64,000 nucleotides of DNA from Candidatus Laterigemmans baculatus (GTDB taxonomy: Bacteria; Planctomycetota; Planctomycetia; Pirellulales; Pirellulaceae). Below are positions 18,060 through 26,207 of this stretch, in pieces. The notes under the pieces are model-generated. The model ran no database searches. It was given only the letters and a program-made list of their open reading frames with translations, and had not been told where the DNA came from. The position numbers and the translations under genes were made by a program. Within the stretch, counting starts at the first letter, position 1. Each line of letters begins with the position of its first letter. Location of the stretch: positions 1 through 64,000 of the forward strand of contig NZ_WRPR01000011.1 in NCBI RefSeq assembly GCF_010367455.1, given 5' to 3'.

Positions 18060-19283
18060 TCACTTCATCGCGCGGATTGCTCGTGCGGAGGGTTCGGTGA
18101 GGGCGTAGTTCTCGACGGTGCGGTGGACCAGCCAGTGGGCGGCTTGCGGCCGCGCCAGCAGGAGCCCGGTGACGGCTGCCGCCGGAATCTCGCTCATCCA
18201 GTCGTCGGTGGGCCGTGCGAGGGTCTCCTGGCTGTTGGCGTAGAGCCCGCGCCCCGTCCAGCTCCGCCACAACTGTCGCACGAGCTCAGTCCGGCTCGCT
18301 CCTTGCATCGCCGCCGACATCAGCATCAGCATCCGCTGGTGAAACCGCACTCCGACTTCGCCCGGCGGCAGCGGTTCGACATGTTCACCGACGGAGACTT
18401 TGAGGAACTGGCCCGCCAAGTCGACGCCGGTGAGCAGCGCGTGGTAGGGCCCACCGATTCGCGGGTTGCACTCGATGTACTGGGGTTGTCCGCTGGCCGG
18501 ATCGTAGAAGTAATCGAAAAAGATTCCGCCGTGCCAGTGGAGAGCCGCTCCGAGTCGGCCGATCTGCTCCTCCACGACTTCGTGGCGGGCGCTCTCTCCA
18601 CAACTGGCCCACCCGGTCTCGGCCGGCAGTCGCAGCTCGATGCAGTGCTGGGCGACCATCCGCCCGTGCTGGAAGACCGCGTAGAACACCGACTGGACGC
18701 CCGTGGCTCGCTCCTGGATCACGACTTCACGACCCTGGCCAAACCAGCCCGCCCGTTCGTACTCGTCAGCGATCCGCAGCATGTCCTCGCGATTGGCCGC
18801 CGGACGGACGCTCTTGCCTGCGGTGCCGTAGTCGACTTTGACGAAGCAGGGGAAGCCGGTGAAGTCGAGCAGCTCGCGGTGCGACTGGACGATCGTCGTC
18901 GCCGGCGTGGGCAGCTCGAACTCCTCCATCAGCCGAGCGAACTCGGCTTTGCCAAACACGCGGTGCAAGTCCTCGAACCGCGGCACGGCGAGCCCGGTCA
19001 GCCCCTCGAACCGCTCGGCCACGCGAGCGAGCAAGTACATCTGCTCGTGGCTCGGCAGCACCGCGTCATAAGGCTCCGCCCGCAGCCGCTCGAGGAGGAA
19101 TTCGAGATACGCCTCCGGTTCGGTGGCGAATGGCGGGCAGCGATAACACCGCCGCACGAACCGCGAAAAACGAGCTTGGCAAAGCGACGCCGGATCGACG
19201 ACGTCGATCGTGTGGTGCGGACCGAGGGAAAACAGCAGTTCGCGAGCGGTGATGCTGGATCCTTCGGTCAATAAAATCTTCAT
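18060..19283 (-). CDS. ATP-grasp domain protein
   Basis: A 407-residue protein with a pre-ATP-grasp Rossmann-like domain (MKILLTEGSSITARELLFSL, residues 1-110) and an ATP-grasp fold (about 115-320). Recognisable parts are the ATP-binding strand FPCFVKVDYGTAGKSV and the metal site YIECNPRIGG, with Glu and Asn ligands. The C-terminal 90 residues are helical. ATP-grasp enzymes ligate a carboxylate to an amine or thiol; the arrangement is like carbamoyl-phosphate-synthase-type ligases found in cell-surface or peptide biosynthesis. The ATG at 19283 begins the Rossmann strand; the longer frame to 19496 has no coding character. The substrate is unknown and the RDD protein upstream gives no direct clue. 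Confidence 0.85.
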   Translation of the reverse strand: MKILLTEGSSITARELLFSLGPHHTIDVVDPASLCQARFSRFVRRCYRCPPFATEPEAYLEFLLERLRAEPYDAVLPSHEQMYLLARVAERFEGLTGLAVPRFEDLHRVFGKAEFARLMEEFELPTPATTIVQSHRELLDFTGFPCFVKVDYGTAGKSVRPAANREDMLRIADEYERAGWFGQGREVVIQERATGVQSVFYAVFQHGRMVAQHCIELRLPAETGWASCGESARHEVVEEQIGRLGAALHWHGGIFFDYFYDPASGQPQYIECNPRIGGPYHALLTGVDLAGQFLKVSVGEHVEPLPPGEVGVRFHQRMLMLMSAAMQGASRTELVRQLWRSWTGRGLYANSQETLARPTDDWMSEIPAAAVTGLLLARPQAAHWLVHRTVENYALTEPSARAIRAMK

Positions 19284-19333
19284 GCCGTGCCCGTTTCCCC
19301 CGCCGTGCGAATTACTCTCCAGAGCCCGAGGCC

Positions 19334-19876
19334 TCAGTACTGCGGACCCCGCGCGATCGGCCGGGTGAGCTTGACGACTTTCGTGCCGGCGACGTCGTCG
19401 TGCACACAGGCTCGGCTCTCGCGGAAAATCGCCAGGACGTTCACCAAGTTGATGAGCTGGCCAATCCCCGGAATCATCGTCACCAGCCAGACCCATGAAT
19501 AGCGTTTGATCAGCAGTGGAACGATCGGAAGAATCTGGTTCGTCTCCCGGTCCACGATCTGGGTCTTCATGACGATTTTGCCAATCGTCTGCCCGCGGGT
19601 GGCGAGCAAATACCCGTGCAGGATCAGAAACCCGCCCATGCCAGCCACCCCACCGATGAGATCAAAGACGAAGTCGGGCAGCTCGCCGAGCCCCGCGATC
19701 GCCAGTCCGAACCCTACCGCGAAGGTGACTGGGAACACGAACATCAGCAAGACGACCGTGTCGATGATCGCCCCGAGAAGTCGCTCGCCACGGGTCGCTA
19801 GCTGAGCTCCCTCGGCAGCAAGCGGGGCGGAGGCATCGAGCGTGGTGGCGGTCGGCGAGTAGGGGTTGGCGCTCAT
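19334..19876 (-). CDS. RDD family membrane protein
   Basis: A 180-residue inner membrane protein with an RDD domain: RGERLLGAIIDTVVLL (residues about 29-44) starts the first transmembrane helix, two further helices follow (about 58-80 and 95-115), and a polar TRGQTIGKIVMKTQIVD follows the third. The N-terminal 28 residues are Ala/Thr-rich and cytosolic. RDD proteins are small membrane components of debated function (some are ion antiporters). The start at 19876 is the ATG closest to the conserved region; the frame to 20008 lacks coding signs. It lies 50 nt upstream of the ATP-grasp gene and may be co-transcribed with it. Confidence 0.88.
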   Translation of the reverse strand: MSANPYSPTATTLDASAPLAAEGAQLATRGERLLGAIIDTVVLLMFVFPVTFAVGFGLAIAGLGELPDFVFDLIGGVAGMGGFLILHGYLLATRGQTIGKIVMKTQIVDRETNQILPIVPLLIKRYSWVWLVTMIPGIGQLINLVNVLAIFRESRACVHDDVAGTKVVKLTRPIARGPQY

Positions 19877-20057
19877 AAGGCTGTGCCGCAAATGAATGGT
19901 AGGGCGCGAAAAAAATAGACGGGGGCGATCGCACTTTACCGAGGGGTCCCGAGACCACCTCGACGAAGGAAATACCGTATGAAGATTTTTCGGCTGCTCG
20001 CCACACAATCCTTTTAGGTTTTCAGCGAGTTCCGCGGGTCGGATGTAGACCAGTGTA

Positions 20058-20166
20058 TTGAATCAGCCGCCACGCGCTAGCGTCCGGTTTTCCCGGCACG
20101 TTCGAGAACCGGGGGCTAGCGCCCGGCGGCTGATCAATAATCCCGGCTAGGGCTCGGCGGCTGATG
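20058..20166. repeat. REP-like composite element, family A
   Basis: CAGCCGCCACGCGCTAGCGT pairs with the inverted GGGGGCTAGCGCCCGGCGGC about 30 nt later, followed by a degenerate third copy (GGCTAGGGCTCGGCGGCTGA). It lies just past the 3' end of the PVC dehydrogenase gene (stop at 20168) and upstream of the RDD gene. Nothing else is visible between 19877 and 20167. Confidence 0.8.
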
Positions 20167-20167
20167 A

Positions 20168-23100
20168 TTAGTCCCCGCTAGCGGCCGCGCCCGGTGGTGG
20201 CGAAGTCGCTTGGAGGTAGGCGAGCAGGTCCGCGACTTGCGATTCGCTGAGGGTTTGCAAGATTCCTTCAGGCATCACGGAGCGGACTGTCTCGGTGACC
20301 GCTTCAATTTCCGAGCGGGGGATCGTGACGAGCTTTTCGGCGTCGTGCAGCACGATTGCGGCCTCGGAGTTTTCCCGGATCAGCCCCGTCACGACTCGTC
20401 CATCGACCGTCAGCACGCTGACCGCTTGGTAGTCTTTGCCGACGATCGTGTTGGGTGCCAGGATGTTCTCCAGCAGGTAGTCGAGGTTGCCGCGGTTCGC
20501 TCCGGTCAAATCGGGTCCGATCTCGCCTCCCTCGCCAAACAGGCGATGGCACTGCGCACACGACTTTTCGTACAGCGCTCGCCCGCGTGAGGCGTCGGCC
20601 GCAGCCAGGACTTTGGCGGTGTACTTCTTCCGCATCCGTGCAATTTCCTGTTCGACCTCGGCCGGCGTGCTGCCGACAACTCCCCACAACTCGGTGAGCT
20701 GCTGATCGACTTCTTCGCGGCCGAGCTGGCGAATCTTGCCGGCGTGCACCGCTGACACGTCGGTTCGCGGAACCCGCTCGTCGGCAACCGCGGCGAGCAG
20801 CGCGGCGGCGTGCGCCGGCCGCGAGGCGAGCGCGTCGATCGCCGCTCGGCGGTCCTCCGGCTCCCACGTCGCGTACCGCGCGAGAATGGTTTCGGGGATC
20901 CGCTCGGAATCAAAACGCCCCAGCACCGACAGCACCTCCTTGCGAAGCGGCGGATCGTCGAGCAGCGCGAGGGCGAGGCTCTCGAGTTGGGGATCGCCGC
21001 CGCGAGCAAGTGTGGCCAAAGCTTCGCGGCGCAGTCCCAGCTCCGCCGTGCGGTCCGCCACCAGCCGGCGAAGCAGCGGAAAGATCGAGGCATCGCCGAA
21101 GCCAACGCTGAGCGTCTGCACGGCGCGGCGGACCGCTGGATCTTTCCAGTCGGCCGTTTTCTGAACCACCGCAGGCCACTCGGCCGGCATCCGCAGCTTG
21201 CCCAGCCGCGGCGCCGCTTCGGCCAATTGCTCGAGCATCACCTTGGACCGCGTCGGCTCCGGGTCGGCGGCGATGGCGGCAACCAAACTGCCGACCAAGC
21301 TCGGGTCGCTGGCCGCACGCCGATAGATGAATTGCTCGACCAGCGGGATCTGACACCGCGAGGCCAAGTCGAACGCCCGCTCGGTGTCGCTCGCAACCAA
21401 CGGCGAAACCCCATACCAAATCATCAGCGGCAAGTTGGGGTCGTGCTGGCTCTCGGCATGGGCGACGAGCCCTTCGGCGATCCTCCAGCGGGCCGTGGTC
21501 GCTCGTTCCGCGGCGTCAAGATTCCCGGCGTCACGATTCCCGGCCTCAAGATCCGCTTGCGAGAGTCGCTGCAGAGCCGAGGCGAGGTAGAGCCGTACGA
21601 CGGGCGAGTCGTCGCGCTCGGCGAGGGCGACGAACCGCTCCAGCACTTCCGCCGACGGCGTCGCTCGTTCGCAGGCCAGCTGAATCGCCCAACCTCGCAG
21701 GATCGCTTCCGACTGGTCGAGCAGGGCCAGGACTTCCGCTTCGCCAAGCGGTGCGATCCCGTGAGCCGACCAGAGGTAGCGCAGCCGAGTCGCTGAGGGG
21801 GCAGCGGACAACGCTCCCTCCCACAGCTGCTGGCGAACGCCAGGAAGCGGTTCGCCACGGGCCGCTCGCTCCATCAACATCCGGCTCGCCATCCGCGACT
21901 GCCACTCGTTGGGATGCGCGTGCAAGGCAATGAGCTGTGCGTTGTCCGCCGCTTGCAAGTCGACCGCACGAGTCTCGTGCTCGCCGTACCGCAGCCGATA
22001 CATCCGCCCGTTGGTGCGGTCCCAGATTTCCGGAGTTGTGCGGTGACAGGCGTTCTTGTCATACCAGTCGATCAGGTAGACCGCTCCGTCGGGTCCGAGC
22101 TGCAAGGCGATGCCGCGGAACCAGGGGTCGTTGGCAAAGAGCAGGTCGGGGGCATGGGAAGCGACAAAGCCCGAACCTTGACCGCGGAGCCGGTCGACGT
22201 TGACGCGGTTGCCATGCAAGTTGTGCATCAGCAGCGCGCCGTGATACTCGGCGGGCCAACTGTCCCCTTGGTAGATCAGCGCTCCGCAGTGGGCATGTCC
22301 TCCGCCAGCGGCGCTGGTCGCATCATCTTCGACCGGTTCGTCGCGTCCCCACCAAGCATGGTCGCGAATGTTGCCGGCATAGTGGGCGTGGTCGGCGATC
22401 GTCTTCAGATCGTCAAAGGTATAAGGATCGAAATGCTGACCCGCCTGCCGCTGATAACGTCCGCCTTGGATCATGTGGTAAGTATGTGGAATTACACAGG
22501 CAGTGATGAAAGCCTGGCCGTGGGGATCAAAGGCCAAGCCCCAGGGATTGCTGGTCCCTTGAGCGAAGGCTTCGAACTTCTTGAGCACCGGATGGTATCT
22601 CCACACCCCAGCATTGAACGGGATGCGGTCGCCCGCCGCAGCTCCCGGCGGGCCGATCTGGCTGCGGGTAAAAACGCCTTGGCAGCCATACAGCCAGCCG
22701 TCGGGTCCCCAGGTGAAAGCATTCAAGGTTTCATGGGTGTCTTGATAGCCAAACCCGTCTAGCAGAATTTGGGGTGCGGCATCGGGTCGATCATCACCAT
22801 CGCGGTCGGGAATGAACATCAGGTAAGGAGCGGCGCCGACCCAGACACCTCCGTAACCGACCTCCAAACCGCTGATCAGATTCAGCCCCTCGGCGAAGAC
22901 GGTGCGAGTTTCGAAAGTGCCATCATCGTCGCTGTCTTCAAAGATCAGGATCGCATCGCATCCTTCTCCCTCGGGAGCCCGGGCCGGATAGGTGTGCGCC
23001 TCGGCGACCCACAGCCGACCGCGGGCGTCAAAGCAAAACGCGACCGGCTGATGCAGCTCGGGCTCGCCGGCAATCAAGTCGACGTGAAAACCCGAAGGGG

Positions 23101-23281
23101 CGGTGAACTGCCGAGCCGCTTCGCGCGGAGACAATCCGGAAGTTGGGCGGCGAGCCGCCGGCAGAGGCCGGGCTGCGGCGAGCGAAGCCGCGTCGCCGGC
23201 TAACCGTTCCTCGGCCACGGCCGAGCACGACGCCAGCGAGAGAACCAAGCCGCAAACGAAGAAGGGACGAGAACGCATCAC
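20168..23281 (-). CDS. PVC-type membrane-bound dehydrogenase with HEAT-like repeats and cytochrome c
   Basis: A 1037-residue exported protein. After a signal peptide (about 1-23) comes a six-bladed sorbosone/glucose-dehydrogenase-like propeller (about 55-430, with GRLWVAEAHTYP and DGAVYLIDWYDKNACH), then HEAT-like helical repeats (about 440-840). The C-terminus is a cytochrome c domain with heme site CAQCH (C908-H912) and a distal Met region near VMPEGI. This propeller/HEAT/heme order is characteristic of Planctomycetes and Verrucomicrobia, where dozens of paralogues occur per genome. It probably oxidises a sugar or alcohol in the periplasm and passes electrons to the heme. A second Met at 23278 is an equally possible start. 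Confidence 0.92.
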   Translation of the reverse strand: MMRSRPFFVCGLVLSLASCSAVAEERLAGDAASLAAARPLPAARRPTSGLSPREAARQFTAPSGFHVDLIAGEPELHQPVAFCFDARGRLWVAEAHTYPARAPEGEGCDAILIFEDSDDDGTFETRTVFAEGLNLISGLEVGYGGVWVGAAPYLMFIPDRDGDDRPDAAPQILLDGFGYQDTHETLNAFTWGPDGWLYGCQGVFTRSQIGPPGAAAGDRIPFNAGVWRYHPVLKKFEAFAQGTSNPWGLAFDPHGQAFITACVIPHTYHMIQGGRYQRQAGQHFDPYTFDDLKTIADHAHYAGNIRDHAWWGRDEPVEDDATSAAGGGHAHCGALIYQGDSWPAEYHGALLMHNLHGNRVNVDRLRGQGSGFVASHAPDLLFANDPWFRGIALQLGPDGAVYLIDWYDKNACHRTTPEIWDRTNGRMYRLRYGEHETRAVDLQAADNAQLIALHAHPNEWQSRMASRMLMERAARGEPLPGVRQQLWEGALSAAPSATRLRYLWSAHGIAPLGEAEVLALLDQSEAILRGWAIQLACERATPSAEVLERFVALAERDDSPVVRLYLASALQRLSQADLEAGNRDAGNLDAAERATTARWRIAEGLVAHAESQHDPNLPLMIWYGVSPLVASDTERAFDLASRCQIPLVEQFIYRRAASDPSLVGSLVAAIAADPEPTRSKVMLEQLAEAAPRLGKLRMPAEWPAVVQKTADWKDPAVRRAVQTLSVGFGDASIFPLLRRLVADRTAELGLRREALATLARGGDPQLESLALALLDDPPLRKEVLSVLGRFDSERIPETILARYATWEPEDRRAAIDALASRPAHAAALLAAVADERVPRTDVSAVHAGKIRQLGREEVDQQLTELWGVVGSTPAEVEQEIARMRKKYTAKVLAAADASRGRALYEKSCAQCHRLFGEGGEIGPDLTGANRGNLDYLLENILAPNTIVGKDYQAVSVLTVDGRVVTGLIRENSEAAIVLHDAEKLVTIPRSEIEAVTETVRSVMPEGILQTLSESQVADLLAYLQATSPPPGAAASGD

Positions 23282-23380
23282 AGAGGATCCGGCAAGCGGA
23301 GGAGCAAAGCCCTAACAGCGAAAGGACCATGATAACCGGGAGCCGGTATCCGGGGTCCGGGAGCCGGTCGAGGCTTTTCC

Positions 23381-23490
23381 TTCGTACTCGTACTCAGCGC
23401 AGCGGTACTCGTACTCGAAGCCGCTCAGCCACGGAAAGCACTCTCGTGGGGATCGAGTACCGCTGCGCTGAGTACGAGTACGAGTACGAA
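23381..23490. repeat. Hexamer-containing palindromic element, copy 1 (left of topoisomerase IB)
   Basis: A 110-bp element made of TACTCG hexamers around TACTCAGCGCAGCGGTACTC, a 41-bp unique core, and the mirror GAGTACCGCTGCGCTGAGTA. It is an inverted copy of the element at 24717-24844: the cores differ by only four transitions and the rest by hexamer number. The surrounding 23282-23514 has no gene; 23333-23375 is a degenerate CCGG-rich satellite. Confidence 0.9.
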
Positions 23491-23514
23491 AGGTTCCCGC
23501 TCCCCGCCTCCCGC

Positions 23515-24582
23515 CTACCGGCTCAACAAATCGAGGAGTCGGATTTCGTTTTGCTTGAGTTCGCGGTGGGCGACGGGAGGATTGCGGAGTTGTTCGATCC
23601 GCTTGGGGGTGGTCGCCAGCTCCAGGACGTGGGGATGAATGTAGTACTGGCGGGCGGTGGCTTGGGTGTTTCCCAGATAGCCGGCGGCGGCGCGGACGGC
23701 GTATCGCTGCCGCTTTTTGGGAGTCTCCGGCGCGTCTTCGTCCAGGATTGCCGAGAGTGCGGCTACGCTTCCGTGCCAAGTCCGAAAATCTTTAGCGGTC
23801 ACGTCCGCCCCCGAAATCTCGCGGAGATACTCGTTGACGTCCGCTGCGTCGACCGCGTGGACGTTCTGCTCGGCGTCGAGCCACTGGAAGAGCCGCTGGC
23901 CGGGGAGACTCTTGATCCCCGCCAGGACGCCGGCCAGCCGTTTGTCGGTCAGCTCCACCGTCCGGGAGCAGCCACTTTTGCCGCGATAGGTTAACTGCAC
24001 TCGCGCGCCGGCCAGCAGCAAATGGCGGCCGCACAGCGTGGTCGCTCCGTAAGAATGGTTTTCTTTGGTATACCGCGCGTTGCCCACCCGCACCGCCGCT
24101 CGATCGATCAAGCGGATTACCGCAGCCAATACCCGCTGGCGGTCGAGCTCCGAGCCCTGCAGGTCTCGGCGAATGCGACCGCGAATCCGAGGCAAACGCT
24201 CGCCGAACGCAGGCAGCTCCGAAAATTTGTCCGCGTTGGCGTAGGCCATCCAGTCGGGATGGTAGCGGTACTGCTTGCGGCCGCGATCGTCATATCCGGT
24301 CGCCTGCAAGTGCCCGTTCTGCAGCGGGCAGACCCACACTCGCGTCCAGGCCGGCGGAATCGCCAGACTCTCGATCCACCTCCGATGCTCCCCTTGCGGC
24401 AGACACCCTCCGTCGGGGAGCCGATACGTGAAACCGCGCCCACACCGCTGTCGCTTGAGTCCCGGTATCGAGTCTTCGCTGTAGACCAAATGCGCCACCC
24501 GCAACCGGCGACGGATCGAAGGCTCAGCAGCGGCGGGCGACGAGCGGAGAGGGGTAGGGCAGAGCATGGCGAGAGGACTCAA
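23515..24582 (-). CDS. DNA topoisomerase IB (poxvirus/bacterial type)
   Basis: A 355-residue type IB topoisomerase that relaxes supercoils through a 3'-phosphotyrosyl intermediate. The expected active-site residues are visible: Arg in KQYRYHPDW (about residue 125), Lys in the TYRGKSGCSR hairpin, the Arg/His pair in KDFRTWHGS, and catalytic Tyr314 in TARQYYIHP. Length fits the bacterial family (about 330-360). The start is uncertain within the first 35 residues: RRRLRVAHLVYSEDSIPGLKR is the first conserved-looking part, so the Met used may be the first or a nearby GTG. The gene stands alone, bracketed by mirror-image hexamer elements and 7-bp satellites, which suggests it travelled as a unit. 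Confidence 0.88.
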   Translation of the reverse strand: MSPLAMLCPTPLRSSPAAAEPSIRRRLRVAHLVYSEDSIPGLKRQRCGRGFTYRLPDGGCLPQGEHRRWIESLAIPPAWTRVWVCPLQNGHLQATGYDDRGRKQYRYHPDWMAYANADKFSELPAFGERLPRIRGRIRRDLQGSELDRQRVLAAVIRLIDRAAVRVGNARYTKENHSYGATTLCGRHLLLAGARVQLTYRGKSGCSRTVELTDKRLAGVLAGIKSLPGQRLFQWLDAEQNVHAVDAADVNEYLREISGADVTAKDFRTWHGSVAALSAILDEDAPETPKKRQRYAVRAAAGYLGNTQATARQYYIHPHVLELATTPKRIEQLRNPPVAHRELKQNEIRLLDLLSR

Positions 24583-24611
24583 GCAATTGCCGGACCGGAG
24601 GAGAAGGAGCA

Positions 24612-24716
24612 GGTGTCCGGTGTCCGGTGTCTGGTGTCCGGCGTCCGGTGTCCGGTGTCCGGTGTCCGGTGTCCGGTGTCCGGCGTCCGGTGTCCGGTGT
24701 CCGGCGTCCGGTGTCG
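24612..24716. repeat. 7-bp minisatellite (GTCCGGT)n
   Basis: About fifteen tandem heptamers, mostly GTCCGGT with occasional GTCCGGC and one CTGG variant, fill this stretch upstream of the topoisomerase IB gene. It directly adjoins the hexamer element at 24717. No coding sense is plausible. Confidence 0.95.
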
Positions 24717-24844
24717 TTCGTACTCGTACTCGTACTCGTACTCGTACTCAGCGCAGCGGTACTCGATCCCCGCGAAAGTGTTTTCTGTGGCTGAGCGGCT
24801 TCGAGTACGAGTACGAGTACCGCTGCGCTGAGTACGAGTACGAA
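24717..24844. repeat. Hexamer-containing palindromic element, copy 2 (right of topoisomerase IB)
   Basis: A 128-bp inverted counterpart of 23381-23490, with five, one, three and two TACTC/GAGTA units in its four hexamer blocks (copy 1, read in the opposite sense, has three, one, two and two). The 18-bp length difference is exactly three hexamers, so the blocks are variable-number repeats. Confidence 0.9.
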
Positions 24845-24861
24845 AGCAAGACTCACTCGGC

Positions 24862-24945
24862 CTTCCGGCTTCCGGCTTCCGGCTTCCGGCTTCCGGCTTC
24901 CGGCTCCCGGCTCCCGGCTCCCGGTTTCCGGTTTCCGGTTTCCGG
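24862..24945. repeat. 7-bp minisatellite (TTCCGGC)n
   Basis: About six TTCCGGC heptamers, then three TCCCGGC, then three TTTCCGG. This sits on the outer side of the copy 2 hexamer element. The rest of 24583-25175 has no gene except for the dyad upstream of imuA. Confidence 0.95.
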
Positions 24946-25082
24946 CAAAATTTTCCGATTATCCGGACTGGATTGACCTAACGTGTCCGGCCGCTTGCCT
25001 ACGGTTCCGCAGCCGTTCCTTGGGGGGCTCCCTCCCCTCGAGAACCGGCTCCCGCGAGAAAAACTGGACCCGCTTTTTGTCT

Positions 25083-25100
25083 TTTGCTAGCATTAGCAAA
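25083..25100. promoter_or_regulatory. Perfect dyad upstream of imuA, candidate LexA/SOS operator
   Basis: TTTGCTAGCATTAGCAAA is a perfect inverted repeat (TTTGCTA, 4-nt spacer, TAGCAAA) 76 bp upstream of the imuA start. imuA-imuB operons are under LexA control in the bacteria where they have been studied, so this is a candidate SOS box. It differs from the CTGT-N8-ACAG and GAAC-N4-GTTC classes. Assignment is inferred from position and symmetry only. Confidence 0.5.
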
Positions 25101-25175
25101 TGACGATACAAGGGTTCAGTATTCGCAGGACATGGATGGACCGACTTTCCCCCCTCAAGCTTCAAGGGCCGTGCG

Positions 25176-26207
25176 ATGGCAACCATGCAGCTGGAATTAT
25201 GGGATCCGGTGGAGCAGGACGCGGCGACCGAGCGGCCGCCGGTCGCGGGGCTCCAGACCCCTGGACGCCTGGCCGCCGCCAAAGCGCCGCCTGCGGACTC
25301 CGCACCGGCGGCTCCGCCGGCGTCCGGGCGGGAATCGGTCCTCGATTCGTTGCGAGCCAAACTCTCGCGGATCGAAAGCGGCCGCCGCGATCCGCTCGCT
25401 GCGGCCATCTCCTGCGGCTCGCCCGAGCTCGACCAATTGCTTCCCGGCGGCGGGCTGACTCCGGGGACGCTCAACGAGTGGGTGGGCGAGAGCCACGGCT
25501 GCGGAGCGGGCTGGCTTTCGCTCCTGGCCGCTCGCGAAGCCCTCGCCGGAGGCGGGTCGCAAGCGGGGGGCGAGCCGCGAACCGGGGGCAAGCGGGGGCG
25601 TTTGGTGGTGATCGACGGCAGCGAAACGAGCCGGGGGAGCGGCGCGTTCTACCCCCCGGCTGCGATCGCGGCAGGAATTCCCGCCGACCAGATCATCGTC
25701 GTGCGGGTCGCCGGGCGGAGCGACTTTGTCTGGGCGGCCGACCAGGCGCTGCGGAGCCCCGCGGTGGCAGTGGTTTGGGGATTTTTGGAAACGCTCGACG
25801 ACCGCGACGCGCGGCGGCTGCAATTGGCTGCGGAGACCGGCCGTACGACCGCGATGTTCGTCCGCCCGCAGGCGGCGCTCCGCGAGCCGAGTTGGGCCGA
25901 AGTCCGCTGGCACGTGCGGGGCATCCCCACACCGTCGCCGGACCAGCCGCTCGAGCAAGCTGCTCAAGAGCCCGCCTCTCGCCGGTGGAGAGCCGAGGAG
26001 AGGGGTTCGGGCGACCGGCGACTGCGAGCTCGGCTGGTCCGCTGTCGCGGCGGGCGGGCGGGAGGAAGCGTGATTTTGCGAATCGATGCCGCCGGACGAC
26101 TCCACCATGACACCGCCTCGAACGCCCGCCACTCGGCTGCTCTGCCTCTGGTTGCCCAACTGGCCCATCCAGCGGCTGCGCAGCGAGCTGTCCGCCGCCG
26201 AGCCTGA
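25176..26207 (+). CDS. imuA: ImuA, RecA-like partner of translesion polymerase ImuB
   Basis: A 343-residue RecA/SulA-related accessory protein of the ImuAB(-DnaE2) mutasome, which promotes error-prone bypass after DNA damage. The RecA-like core (about 70-260) begins SRIESGRRDPLAAAISCGSPELDQLLPGGG-like sequence; the P-loop position reads GESHGCGAG (104-112) with no Lys, as is usual in ImuA. Further segments are LVVIDGSETSRGSG and an Arg-rich end near RLRARLVRCRGGRAGG. The last 30 residues overlap the imuB start by about 100 nt in another frame, longer than usual. The N-terminal 50 residues are Ala/Pro-rich. A candidate operator lies at 25083-25100. dnaE2 is not adjacent. Confidence 0.82.
   Translation: MATMQLELWDPVEQDAATERPPVAGLQTPGRLAAAKAPPADSAPAAPPASGRESVLDSLRAKLSRIESGRRDPLAAAISCGSPELDQLLPGGGLTPGTLNEWVGESHGCGAGWLSLLAAREALAGGGSQAGGEPRTGGKRGRLVVIDGSETSRGSGAFYPPAAIAAGIPADQIIVVRVAGRSDFVWAADQALRSPAVAVVWGFLETLDDRDARRLQLAAETGRTTAMFVRPQAALREPSWAEVRWHVRGIPTPSPDQPLEQAAQEPASRRWRAEERGSGDRRLRARLVRCRGGRAGGSVILRIDAAGRLHHDTASNARHSAALPLVAQLAHPAAAQRAVRRRA

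Noticed and set aside
24612-24716. Heptamer tract as an origin (DnaA-box) cluster
   Set aside because: The repeats are GC-rich and identical in register, without the TTATCCACA-type box; no dnaA or other replication gene is nearby.
25100-26110. 336-codon open frame starting at the dyad, overlapping imuA
   Set aside because: Gly/Arg-rich and in a different frame from imuA, which has matching family motifs and a continuous RecA-like pattern.
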